From Owenia fusiformis (taxonomy: Eukaryota; Annelida; Polychaeta; Sabellida; Oweniidae): 64,000 bases of DNA. Location: assembly GCA_903813345.2 (NCBI GenBank), contig CAIIXF020000006.1:14326348-14390347 (forward strand), given 5' to 3'. A program made the position numbers and the translations under genes. The notes under the pieces were generated by a model. It searched no databases. It was not told the DNA's origin and was given only the letters and a program-made list of their open reading frames with translations. This document shows, piece by piece, positions 1 to 11,700 of this stretch (position 1 is its first letter; each line of letters starts with the position of its first letter).

Positions 1-52
1 CAGAGAACCATTTAGTGATAGGGTTTTAAGGCCAAGGAAGGAAACAGGACTG

Positions 53-3000
53 ATGGTTGCGAAGAGGAAAATCGCAATCCTCGGTGCAGGAGCGAGTGGA
101 TTGACAGCAATTAAATGCTGTTTGGACGAAGGGTTAGAGCCAGTATGTTTTGAAAGGTCAGAGGATATCGGGGGACTTTGGAGGTACACTGAAGAAGTAA
201 TAGATGTAAGGTGAACTTATGTAAGAACGTCTTTGTTTATATGACTGGCCTCATTCTTTTTAGGGACATTTTGCGCCAGGCTCGCTTTTTAGTTAGGTTT
301 GTTTTCACGCATGCGTACACGGCCCGGGGTACACGGTAATCATTAGAACCACTTTCCTAATTCCTATTAGGCCTATAAGATATCTCTGAAAACTATTCAG
401 ATACAAATATAATGCATAGTAAAGAATATGTTTCGATTGGTGTAATAAAAACACATCTATCAGAGAAAAACACTTACACAATGATGAATGAAGCCGGGGG
501 ATGAAGTCTCACTAGGGGCAATCTGCGCGAGGTTCCATTTTCAGGTTCGGTTTTTCGCGCATGAGCATTAAATTCAGCAATTTAATTGGTTCAAATTATT
601 ATAACGCATGCGCAATTAATAACTTAGTTAGAACTTATAATCTAAGAAAGATGTCACTTACGTTCATTATTTCACAGCAGTCCGTACCCATAATGCACCT
701 TATATTGCGGGAACGTTTTTGTTTAGCATATCAAACAAAAAAGTATTCCCCCGACAGAAGAATGACATATTATGAACTGGCCCCCGTTTGTGGACGTTTG
801 GTGTACAAATTTAAACCGAACTGATCGCAGAAAAGCAATTTGAATCAGGGGAATGAAGTACTTTCATTAATGAAAAACCGAACCTAGTAAAAACCGAACC
901 TCGCGCAGAATGCCCCTACTCTGAAGTCTTCATCTATGCGCATGCTCGAAAATACAATCAGTAAAAGTGAACCCCCGGGAAGCGAACAAGGCGCACTTTG
1001 CCCCTCATTTGTTTATGGAGCAGGCTCCCCAAGAGGGGGTACGGAGGTCGTTTTAGTCACTTTAAAAATTACAAAATTGTTACTTATTACATTTAAATTT
1101 AATCGTCATATTTTGTAAAAATCGTTCGTATTTAAAGCAGTCAAACTGTTAAAGCATTTCAATCGTTCAGTCGTTCAATTTTATTAGATTATAAGCATGG
1201 TCTTGAATAAAAGCCAATGGAATAAGCCATCTTTAGGGGTCGTTCAAAATAATTTGCGGCTAAGATTTCAAACGGTAACGATGACTCTGTATACATTTTT
1301 AAATACTTATATCTGAGGAAACTCGTTTGTTTGACACTCACGCACGTAATAAATAATATCTTATTTGAAATAAAACCATCTTAAAATTAAACGATCAAAG
1401 TAAATTTATTCATTTTTCATTTTTTCGAAAATTGCTCAGCAATGCATATATAGTTTCAATGATGCCGCCCACCACGAACTTATAAAATGTAATCTCTTTT
1501 TTTGCAATGTATTCGTTCGTATTTAGGTATTAATGGAGAGGTTAAGCTTTGCATATATAATCGAAACTGAACCTGTACGTATCACCCGACCATATACAAA
1601 TTCATGTAGCCTTCTCATATAAATAGCCGTTCAAATCCAGTGTTTGTTTAGACTACACCATAGCGTGTAATGATTCTATAGTATGTCATTGATGCGGTTT
1701 TATAGCTGGTTTTCTAATACATATTTTAAACGAGCTCGTTTCGTAAGATTTTTGGCGCTAAATCATGCATGACATACATCATCGTGTTCAGCAAGAATTC
1801 AACTGTGCATCGAAATCAAAATTGACAGCATAGTGTTCAATAGACACGAGTAAAATGGTTCCCGTTGACCCAACGTCAAACATTCAAATCTCCCGTTCTA
1901 AACCCGAAACTCTGAAGCTGAAAGAGTATCTGAAGTAGACTAAGCGCGCATAAAACTATGAGCGCTCGATACATTCCTTTGTTAATTTTTGTACTTTGCG
2001 TTCACGGTTACGTTGTGAAAAACATCGTTAGCTTAATCTCTCCAATGACTGAAATCAGGGGCGGATCTGGGAACCAACAAGGGGGGGGGGCCCAAACTTG
2101 TGGTCTGAGAAAAAAACGTCCGCGCTTGCGCGAAAAAAAATTTTGGGCCCCAAAAACCCAAAAGTGGGCCCAAATTTTGAAATTTTGAGGCCCATTTTCT
2201 TCAAAATTCGGCCTAATATTAAAAAACAAGGCCTTAGAAGGCCAATCTAAGACCTAAAAAGCCTACTTTTTGGGGCCTTAAAGCCTTTTTTGGCTCAAAA
2301 CTTTTTTTTGGGCACAATTTTTTTTTCTGGGCCCACCCAAGGGGGGGGGGCCCGGGTCCCTGCCCCCCCCCCAGATCCGCCAGTGGAAACGGCTGAATGC
2401 TGAGTCTGTTTGTTCAATCGTCGTTCAGTTTAAATATTAAGCATGGTTTCGGATAAAAGTCAATGCAATAAGAAATCTTTACACCTTAGAAAGAGTACAA
2501 GCGGGACGAATCGGCTAACATGAACACAATTTCTCTCATTTTAGGATCAGGCATGCGTTGCCAAATCTACGGTGATCAATACCTCAAAAGAGATGATGTG
2601 TTATAGTGACTTTCCCATTCCAAAGGAATTTCCAAACTATATGCATAATACGTATGTGATGAAGTACTTCCGTCTTTACGTCGACAAATTTGACCTGGCA
2701 AAGCATATCAGGTGAATGATCCATTTTTTACATTACCTCATACTGCAGTTCAATATTTCTACGACGAGTTATAAATTATGAGCTTTGAATTTCAAATGTC
2801 ACTTCTTGAGAGATTTCAACACCAAAATGCCACGTTTTTTATTTCAGTATCAAACTCAACGTTTTAACTCTCACTCGATTACACAAATTATAATAAAGTA
2901 AATGGTTTATTGTGTATTGATTTCAAAAAGCATTTGATAGTTTGAATTGGGATTTTATCAGTGATGGAAATTTTGAAGACTAAATTTAGGTCCAAAATTC

Positions 3001-6000
3001 ATTAAAATGATCAAGACTTTTTACACTGACCCAAAACTGGTAATAAAAAACAATGGACACCCCAAGAGAAATTAAACTACAAAAGGCATACGGCAAGGTT
3101 GCCCAGCATCCACTTTGGTATTCAATCTCTATGTCAAATTTTTATCTAAAGCAATCTTGCAAAATGAAAATATGTGGTATTGATATAAATGGAAATATTC
3201 TGAGAATAATTCAGCATGCAAATGACACTTATTATGAAAGATGAAAATTCTATTAGTCTGTATTGAAACAATTGAACAATTTTCAAAGGTTTCAGGTTTA
3301 AAATTACATTTAGGGAAAACCACGGGCACTTTGCTGGGAAATCTTAAAAAACTCTTAGTTTTGTTAAAATTCAAATGTAAGTCTCTTTAGTTTGCCCAAA
3401 AACGTTGAAAACACGCAATATGGGCCTTTAATCAGGATGAATCTCAATGTTAAAGGATATCAGCAATACGTAAACAGGTAAAGGTTAACAGATAAATAAC
3501 GATTAGGATCTAAACGAGGCAATACTACCACACACTTAATCAAATCTTGAAATAAAACTATATCGAAATTTACAGATTCAAAACGACAATCGGGTCTGTG
3601 AAAAAAGCAGAGAATTACAGCCAGACTGGCAAATGGGTGCTTGAATTAACAAACTTAAACACAAACGAAGAGACCAACGAAACCTTCGATGCTGTCTTAG
3701 TATGTACAGGACATCACGCCGAGAAAAATATTCCAACTTTCCCAGGTTTGGAGAAGTTTAAAGGCAGGGTACTACATAGTCATGAGTACAAACACGTGAG
3801 AGGTTATGAAGACAAGAATGTACTTATTGTTGGTATAGGTAACTCAGGTGGTGATGCGGCCGTTGAAATAAGCAGAGTTTCTAAGCAGGTAATAATAAAA
3901 ACATTTAGGGTAATAAATGGAAACAAAACAACATACATGTAGACCGTATAAATCATAAATCAAGTGTAGAACCAGAGACACACTTCATACTCATTGCGAT
4001 CGAGTTTTGTCTAAGAGTGAACATTCTAAAGTTCGTATGGTTAGCAAGATATCTGAAAATATTATGCATTCTTTTAACATAAACATGCCTTCACCAGAAA
4101 TAAATCTTTGGTGATTGATGAACAATCAATTTCAGTCATTTTTAGATTGGCTTCATATTTAAAAATACAACTCTCTTCTTTACTATACGAATATTTCACT
4201 AAAATGAGGTAAATACATGTGGCTTCACAAGCCTGACGGACTTGTTGAATATCATTTTGTGAAAGTGACAAAGGTATTCATTGCATTTCATTTCATTCAT
4301 TGCTATTTTGAAATATTTATTGAAAGGTGTATCTGAGTACGCGGAGAGGCGCTTGGATTTTGAACCGAGTTGGGCAAAATGGTGTACCCCTTGATCTGAT
4401 CTTCACCAATCGCTTCTCAGATGTCCTTAGGAAAGTTGTTCCAACACCTATTCTAATGAGCCTGGCGGAAGGGCAGGTTGAAAGCCGTTTTAACCACGAG
4501 AAATATTCATTAAAACCTCAGCATAGAATATTCCAGCAGCATCCAACCGTGAATGACGACCTTCCCAACCGTATCATATGTGGTGCAGTCCAGATTCGCC
4601 CTGATATCAAACAATTTACAGAAAATGGCGTTGAGTTTGATGATGGGACCACAATTAATGACTTAGATGTTGTCATATTAGCGACAGGGTATAAATTTGG
4701 ATTTCCATTTTTGGACAAAGATGTTATTGAGGTGATCGAAAATAAAGTGAATTTGTTCAAGTTCGTCTGGAATCCAGATTTGGAGCACCCTACAATGGCG
4801 TTTATAGGATTCTTTCAGCCCTTGGGTGCCATAAATCCTATTGCAGAACTGCAGTGTAGATGGGCAGCGAGTGTTTTTAAGGTATTGAACAAAAATTACA
4901 ATAATATGATTAAATAGAAAAATACGATAGGTACGCTTTGTGACTTTTTAAATTGAAGAATGTTTATTTACCGATTGTTAGAAAACTACTTTCAGACTTG
5001 TTAGGATCGAAATTGAATTGAAGACAATGATAGCTTTTCAATGGATAATTAACAGATGTTATAGAGGAACAATCTAATTCTTGTAAAAACTTCTTGTAAG
5101 ATGGAAATCAAAGGTTTCCGAAAAGCCTTCATTTTATATGCGATAAGCTATTTTAAATCATGACTGTTATTCTATTATGGTCGTATTTGAAAAGTATAAT
5201 GCGTAATTTATGGTTTGTCAATTGCTTGACATGTTCGACAAGTTCCAGCTATCTCATTTTGGTAAAACATTACTGATTACATTGTTACAATATGACCTTT
5301 CCAACGGTACACCCAATGTGTGACTTGCTATTTTAATCACAAATTAAAACGTGGGAAGCAATGAAAAATAATTTTAATCATACATATTTCTTAAATGAAG
5401 GGTGACCTCAAACTTCCTTCCAAAGAGCTCATGTGGGCCGATATCAAAAGGAAACAGGGTGAAATGGCAGAGAGGTACTACAATTCAAAACGCCACACCA
5501 TACAAGTAGACTTTGTGTCATTCATGGATGAATTGGCAGAACAAATTGGATGCAAACCGGATATATGTAAGTCTTTTACTAGGATTGAAATCGGCAACGT
5601 CACGTCCATGTTATGAGTGAAACTGATATATACAGAAGCGCTAAAGAATTGTATTGAGTGTCTTCTTATTTTAGTATTTTTTGTTACCATGACAACGAAC
5701 TTTGATACTAGTCAAGTACATTTTGCATTATTTAGCAATTTCTTAACGATATTGTCATAAAAATATGTTTTCTTTTAAAATATGAATGATTTTTATATAT
5801 ATAAATCTAGTTGATATATATTTTATCTTAGGGAAATTGTTTAAAGAAGATCCTAGGCTGGCTCTAAAATGTTTGTTTGGTCCATGCATGCCCTATCAAT
5901 ACCGACTGGTTGGACGAAATTCATGGCCGGGAGCCAAAGTGGCCATTCAGACATTGTGGGAAAGAGTCGATGCTCCGCTGAAGACACGCCCTACTGGGAA

Positions 6001-6091
6001 CAAACCGACATCAGGGACAACAAGATTTATATTCCAGTGCTTCCTAGTGTTAATTATAGCATACATTTTCAAAATCATCTTTGGGTTCTGA
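53..6091 (+). CDS. FMO: Flavin-containing monooxygenase, copy A (complete, 6 exons)
   Basis: Exons: 53-205, 2545-2711, 3576-3888, 4327-4881, 5401-5566, 5832-6091. They join in phase with GT-AG borders to give 537 aa, the usual FMO length. FMOs use FAD, NADPH and O2 to oxygenate soft nucleophiles (N, S) at the ER membrane. Visible motifs: FAD-binding GAGASG near residue 11; the FMO signature F-x-G-x3-H-x3-Y ([11 protein letters not shown]) in exon 3; NADPH-binding GIGNSGG at the end of exon 3; LATGY in exon 4; [12 protein letters not shown] in exon 6; and a hydrophobic C-terminal tail (about 20 residues ending FKIIFGF) expected to anchor the protein in the membrane. It differs from copy B at two residues that I can see (SED/SDD in exon 1, KEL/KGL in exon 5). 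A possible polyA signal AATAAA lies at 6233. It is probably functional. The gene sits upstream of the BRSK exons on the same strand. Confidence 0.93.
510..921. mobile_element. hAT-like non-autonomous element with 8-bp target duplication
   Basis: The 412-bp element in FMO intron 1 has imperfect terminal inverted repeats of about 25 bp (left 'taggggcaatctgcgcgagg', right the complement of 'taggggcattctgcgcgagg'). It is flanked by the direct repeat 'tgaagtct' (502-509 and 922-929). The corresponding site in copy B (about 33080) carries the sequence once with no insert, which is an empty site. Subterminal 'aaaaaccgaacct' motifs are repeated in inverted orientation. No transposase is encoded. An 8-bp duplication is typical of the hAT superfamily. 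Confidence 0.88.
1534..2044. mobile_element. TIR element absent from copy B
   Basis: The 511-bp segment starts 'tggagaggttaagc' and ends with the imperfect complement 'gcttaatctctcca'. In copy B the flanks are joined directly ('ggtatttaatgactgaaat', about 33656-33674). No coding capacity is evident. The target duplication is short or degenerate (a few A/T bases), so the superfamily is unclear. Confidence 0.75.
2056..2385. mobile_element. hAT-like MITE with CAGGGGCGGATCT ends
   Basis: The 330-bp insert begins 'caggggcggatctggg' and ends 'cccagatccgccagtg', an imperfect inverted repeat resembling common animal hAT termini. The interior holds long G, C, A and T runs and repeated 'gggcccaaaatttt' blocks. 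It is absent from copy B, where 'gaaat' joins 'ggctgaatg'. The flanking 8-mers do not match cleanly, so the target duplication is degraded. It lies 11 bp from the preceding element. Confidence 0.75.
2914..3375 (+). mobile_element. LINE reverse-transcriptase fragment, decayed (FMO intron 2)
   Basis: Read across several frameshifts, this stretch spells reverse-transcriptase hallmarks in the right order: a KAFDS block, then GIRQGCP, then INGN-QHANDT where an intact element would have a YADD catalytic box, then a [15 protein letters not shown]-like segment. The catalytic motif is mutated and stops are frequent, so it is dead. The same fragment is at 34206-34668 in copy B, so it was inserted before the FMO duplication. 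Confidence 0.7.
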
Positions 6092-6232
6092 GTGAAAGTG
6101 AAACTGTGAATGCAGTTTTCTTCTCAACTGGACTAGTTTTATGCTTTCAAAATAATGTAATGTCTAGTATCTAGTAGTAGTATGTCTAGTATATCCCTAC
6201 ACTGACTATTAAATATCGAAGATACGTTTAAG

Positions 6233-6238
6233 AATAAA
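6233..6238 (+). promoter_or_regulatory. Possible polyadenylation signal of FMO copy A
   Basis: AATAAA occurs about 140 bp after the FMO stop codon. It is conserved in copy B at 37526-37531. Confidence 0.5.
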
Positions 6239-6782
6239 ATGAAATGTAAAGAAGATACAACAAAATAGTGGTATGCAATATGGTATTCTTTTCATTCCTT
6301 AAAGCTTGTTAAAAGGATCTTTTTCTTCAGTTTATAACTAGACTCTGCAGGCAGGGTTCAGTAATGACAGAGATATGGCAGTGTATAAAAGGACAACAAT
6401 CCATACACCTAGTCATGCCAAAATTAAAAAAAGATTCAGAGAACAATAATCCTGGTTGGGTGGCAATTTTTTACGTTTTCTAATGTTCATATTGTACATA
6501 CAACAACTACTGAAAGGGTAATGGTACAAGCATAGTGTAAAACAACATTGATTATTAATTTGCACAATCATGTCTCTTACTGTATATGGTAACTGTGAGA
6601 TCCACAAATGTCAACTTTCCAGGAGCATATTCATAAAATAAAGCAAGAATTAATTAGAGAACAATCTTGCAGTGTTCTGTACTTCAACATAGAATCCACT
6701 TCATCTCTGCATGCAGATTTGGTGGCATTTTGGTATTAGTTCTCCCTTGATTGCAATTCCTTGGTTGTTATAATTTTCTGTA

Positions 6783-7325
6783 CTAGTAACCCTCATTAGA
6801 CCAAGTAATACTATAGTCTGGGTATTTTTTCTTTAATAAGTCTGACGTTATTGAATGGTCCGCCCTGCCAAATCCCTGGAAGCAAAGAAAAATTGGTAAA
6901 GCGCATGAAAAATAATATTGTTATAAATCCCTCATAGACTTGATCAAGGAATACTTTGTCTTGGCTAGAAGAGTTCTCTAATGTATTTCTTTTAATCATT
7001 TTTGAAATATTTTTTATAACTTGTGAAAATGTTTATTTTTATAATTTTAATCATTTCTTTTAAAAATAGACACACATATTCTGCCTAGCAACAGTACACA
7101 CTAGATCAATTACAGGTCAATGACGACAATAAAGTGGGCAACATCACAATCACATCACCATCATGATGGCTATCTCTCACCATGACGTATCAACGCTAAC
7201 CTGGGAATATCCATATGCTTTTAATGTTTTATTTTTTGGTGAGTGATCTATCCTTCCACCTCCCACACATTCACATTCAAGACCATTCTTTTCTACAACC
7301 GGGAGCACGTTATCATATATATCAG
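6783..7325 (-). pseudogene. PHPT1: Truncated PHPT1 copy (exons 3 and 4 only)
   Basis: Exon 3 corresponds to complement(7201-7325) and exon 4 to complement(6783-6875). Both keep their splice sites and open frames. Exon 3 encodes ADIYDNVLP through [12 protein letters not shown] to AYGYSQ, and exon 4 encodes GFGRADHSI to TWSNEGY then stop. Exons 1 and 2 are missing because the duplication ends at about 7575, so this cannot make a complete phosphatase. The intact gene is at 38076-39983. It reads convergently with FMO copy A and lies in the gap upstream of the BRSK exons. Confidence 0.88.
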
Positions 7326-7414
7326 CTGAAATTACAAAAGAATTCATTTATTTTTAATTTAATGCATATGACAGATGACTTTATTTGGTACAAACAGGCA
7401 GTTAAGACGTAACT

Positions 7415-7590
7415 ACAGTAAAACCTGTATTTAGCAAACACCTATGAAGCCACAAAAATGTTCACTGCAGGCAGGTGTCCACTACAGTACAAACAGGGGA
7501 TTTTAGAGGTGTCCATGTAAAATGTGTTTTAAAGTGGTGTTCACTTACACAGGTGTTCACTAGAGAGAAGTGTCTTATACAGGATTTCTG
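7415..7590. mobile_element. MITE, CAGTAAAACCTG family, at the duplication breakpoint
   Basis: It begins 'acagtaaaacctgtat', contains the family's repeated 'gtgttcact' boxes and ends with a decayed complement ('tatacaggatttctgt'). The block shared with copy B stops inside it. Related elements occur at 8531, 38696, 39508, 62628 and 63731. Confidence 0.65.
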
Positions 7591-8778
7591 TCGCAACAGC
7601 CAATCAGATTGCGAGTTCTTAATCGGGGAAATTGTAACTGCTTATCGCAGGGGGTAAAAAGAAAGAATATATTATGGATTTTGAAGCCCTGTAATCGGAG
7701 GATGCTTTTCATAAATTGATATTAATTGTTTCCTTGGAGATCCTTTGAATCGTACAGAGTAAAATATTGCCCTTTGCTCTTGATGATTAATCATCAATAC
7801 TGGACATTGCAGATAAAATATTGATGAATCATTCTGATTAATATCATCAGCTCAGCTGGACCAAATATGAATTTGAAAGACTTGGAAAATTAACTCTGAT
7901 ATTTTGTAGATTTTGAGTCTGATATCGTATTGATGAATTCTGTCATAAAAATATCTTGATTCCATAAAGAACAAAAGTATTTTGTTATAGATAAGGCTAT
8001 AAGATGTTGTTTGAAAACAATAAATCTCCCATTAAACATGACAATTGTATGTTTGTATCTGGTGCTTGTGGTATCTTATGGATGTCTGTGTCATAAAGAT
8101 TGAAGTTGACTTATTTAACAGCTTTTTCTAGCAAGTAGTACAGGTGATATATTATACTGTTAGTGTTATTACCACACTTTTCTCTGACTGGCATAATGCA
8201 TAGTTTTGAATTTGTCATATACATCTATTATAAGTGATGTATACCTGCAAACTATTTTATTTTACTAAATGATCATTTAAACATCTTAAAGTTTTAGTTT
8301 TCAATACAATTGACTTATTTTGTTGTGCTCAATTGATCATTACTATCACATATATGTTCATTAACAACAGTGATTCATTGATTGAATAATCACATTCAAT
8401 ATAATTATACTATTATATGCCTACTTAATCACTATAATCCAAAATAATAATTAATGGATAATCATAAGTAGATTTGCAATGATTATTGCTTTTAAGCAGA
8501 AAATGGTAATCATTCATATACAGTTAAAGATACAGTATAAGATCCTCTCACTGTAGTGAACACCTACCTACAGTGAACACTTTTTGAGGCTTCATATGTG
8601 TTCACTATATATTGGTATGGTATCTGCATTTGATCCTTAACCAGCCCCAAATCTGTGACTTATACGATCAATAAACCTCCAAAAACCATCATTAAACCTT
8701 CTATTAATTACATAAATATTAAGCTTGAAAAGGCGCCTCATTAAATTCTCATTAGGTTTTATATACTTTTATTTTCAG
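7591..8778. other. Non-coding stretch before the first visible BRSK exon
   Basis: This stretch is AT-rich with no exon that I can support. In particular, no kinase-domain coding is visible. A decayed CAGTAAAACCTG-family MITE occupies roughly 8531-8620, seen as repeated 'agtgaacacctacc' and 'gttcactatata' blocks. Confidence 0.6.
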
Positions 8779-11700
8779 GGAGCATTGCCATTTGATGATG
8801 ATAATTTACGCAATTTATTAGAAAAAGTAAAAAAGGGGGTGTTCCATATTCCACATTTTGTGCCCCCAGATTGTCAAAACCTTCTTCGCAGTATGATAGA
8901 AGTGGATGCAACTAGGAGAATAACAGTGAGTGGCTTTATATTTATATTCATCATTTTTGTAATTATGCATACTGTATAGTGGCTTTATATTTATATTGAT
9001 CATTTTTATAATCATGTATAATATATAATGCATAGAGTGATGAGTTGTATTATCTGTGATTTATATCTAAGTAATTACTTTGTATCATATATGGTATCAA
9101 CGAGTGCATCATCTGTTTTTGTATCAACGTTGATGAAATATAAAGAATCTTGATTCCAGAATATGTAGTTAACTTTTGTGCTTTGTCTTTTAAATGACAC
9201 TGTTGTGATAAAACATTTTGTTTCACTTTCTTCCTGGCAAGCAATTTTTGAAAATTTTATTTGATGAAGAAATGTTCGTTAATGGTAAGAGAATATTAGT
9301 TACTGAGCTTCTGTATTTCTTCTTTCCAGTTAGAAAGTATATATAAACACCCTTGGATGCAATTGTAAGTATTTATTTAGATATAATGTTTTAGATTTAT
9401 ATTTTATCATTAACCTTAGTCTTAATGGGAATATAAAAATGTTGGATTTGGGGCAGGATAAACTTAGGAAAATCAGAACTAGCAAGAACCAACCTTTTTC
9501 CAAATTGAAAGCTGACATGGCTTCTGAAAATACAACTACTTTACATTTAACTTATTTGCAAAATAACATGAGAATATATTTCACATCCTATTATTCCAAT
9601 TTTTATTATTTTTTTCTATAAAGAATGATGTATAATATTATTTTCTTTTCAGTGATGCTGCGGATGTTTCATTAGAAGTCCCTATGTCTCAAGCAGTACA
9701 GGTGAGTCATCTTATCATGTATAGTATTCATTCTATAGGTAAGTCATCTTATCATGTATAGTATTCATTCTATAGGTAAGTCATCTTATCATATATAGTA
9801 TTCATTCTATTGGTAAGTCATCTTATCATATATAGTATTCATTCTATAGGTAAGTCATCGTATCATGTATAGTATTCATTCTATAGGTAAGTCATCTTAT
9901 CATGTATAGTATTCATTCTATAGGTAAGTCATCTTATCATATATAGTATTCATTCTATAGGTAAGTCATCGTATCATGTATAGTATTCATTCTATAGGTA
10001 AGTCATCTTATCATGTATAGTATTCATTCTATAGGTAAGTCATCTTATCATATATAGTATTCATTCTATAGGTAAGTCATCGTATCATGTATAGTATTCA
10101 TTCTATAGGTAAGTCATCTTATCATGTATAGTATTCATTCTATAGGTAAGTCATCTTATCATGTATAGTATTCATTCTATAGGTAAGTCATCTTATCATG
10201 TATAGTATTCATTCTATAGGTAAGTCATCTTATCATGTATAGTATTCATTCTATAGGTAAGTCATCTTATCATGTATAGTATTCATTCTACAGGTAAGTC
10301 ATCTTATCATGTATAGTATTCATTCTATATGTAAGTCATCTTATCATGTATAGTATTCATTCTACAGTGTGTCCCAAAAAAAAGGAAACCAGCTATAGAT
10401 TGCTTATTTCTCAAATATGAATAATAATAGGAAAATTTCACAGCTATCATCTGATAGGTTATGATGTCCTCTTTCTTATGATACCAAAGGTGTTTATTTT
10501 TCTTCATGGATGACTGAGTTCTAAGAGATTTAAGTGACCATGTCAGAAATTGGTTTGTGCCACTTTTTCTGTCATGAATGGGTGAACAATGAGGGATTAA
10601 AATGGCTATGCAAGACCATGTCCTATTCGAAATACACATTTCTGAACAAGCATTCAACATAGCAAGTTCATGCAGCTGACCCAAGATCAAAGAGTATTCA
10701 TAGTAAGTGAGTGGCTCAGAAGTGGGAGCCTTCAGCAGGTTGCTGATCAGTTTAGAGTACGCTTCCCAGATAGAAATGTACCTGCTAAGTCGACAATCTG
10801 GAAGAATATCAAGAAGCATCAGAGAGAAGGAACAATTCTCAATCTCAACAAGGGACGTTCTGAAAGAAGAACAGCTCAGTCTGATGAAAACATCAGGATT
10901 GTCGCAGCAGTGGAGGATCTAAGGGGACAGAGAGACATCATCAGGGATGCAGTACGTGCGATGAGATCAAGGGCAGACATTTGCATTGAAAGGAATGGGG
11001 GTCATGTTGAAGGACACTGGGGTTAAAACAACTTTGAATGTACATTGGGATTTAAAAGGGGTGTTAAATATGATATGTGTAATTTTAATTGGAATAAATG
11101 AGTAAAAGAGTGATATCCTGATGTTTGTTGTTACTTATCACTTTGTTATGATGGTGAAATTGACTTGGCTGAAAGTGGTATAGGTACAAACTCATTTCTG
11201 ACATGGTCACTTAAATCCCTTATAACTCAGTCATCCGTGAAGGAAAATAGACAACTTTGGTATCATAAGAAAGACAACATCATAATCTATCAGATGGTAG
11301 CTGTGAAATTTTCCTATCATTATTCATATTTCAGAAATAAGCAATCTATTGCTGGTTTCCTTTTTTTGGGACACCCTGTATAGGCAAGTCATCTTATCAT
11401 GTATAGTATTCATTCTATAGGTAAGTCATCTTATCATGTATAGTATTCATTCTATAGGTAAGTCATCTTATCATGTATAGTATTCATTCTATAGGTAAGT
11501 CATCTTATCATGTATAGTATTCATTCCATAGGTAAGTCATCTTATCATGTATAGTATTCATTCTATAGGTAAGTCATCTTATCATGTATAGTATTCATTC
11601 TATAGGTAAGTCATCTTATTATATATAGTATTCATTCTATAGGTAAGTCATCTTATCATGTATAGTATTCATTCTATAGGTAAGTCATCTTATCATGTAT

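Larger units (their letters stand above)
1..7575 (+). repeat. Segmental duplication, copy A (FMO plus 3' end of PHPT1)
   Basis: This block aligns base by base with 32586-38856 through exons, introns and 3' flank, with only scattered substitutions and small indels. Copy A is longer mainly because it holds three insertions (510-921, 1534-2044, 2056-2385) that copy B lacks. The match already runs at the first base of the window, so the left end is not seen. The right end falls inside a small MITE of the CAGTAAAACCTG family: both copies share 'agaagtgtct' and then diverge. Copy A carries only the last two PHPT1 exons, whereas copy B adjoins the whole gene, so A is inferred to be the derived copy. 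Confidence 0.93.

Noticed and set aside
2008-2229. Overlapping open frames on both strands around 2000-2230
   Set aside because: They fall in transposon and homopolymer sequence that copy B lacks, with no protein similarity.
3053-3244. 63-codon frame in FMO intron 2 as a small gene
   Set aside because: It is one frame of a frameshifted LINE reverse-transcriptase remnant.
1-6091. FMO copy A as a retrocopy
   Set aside because: All five introns are present and match copy B, so it is a DNA-level duplication.
5869-6174. 101-codon frame overlapping the last FMO exon in another frame
   Set aside because: It is a shadow of the real exon, which reads [12 protein letters not shown] in the supported frame.
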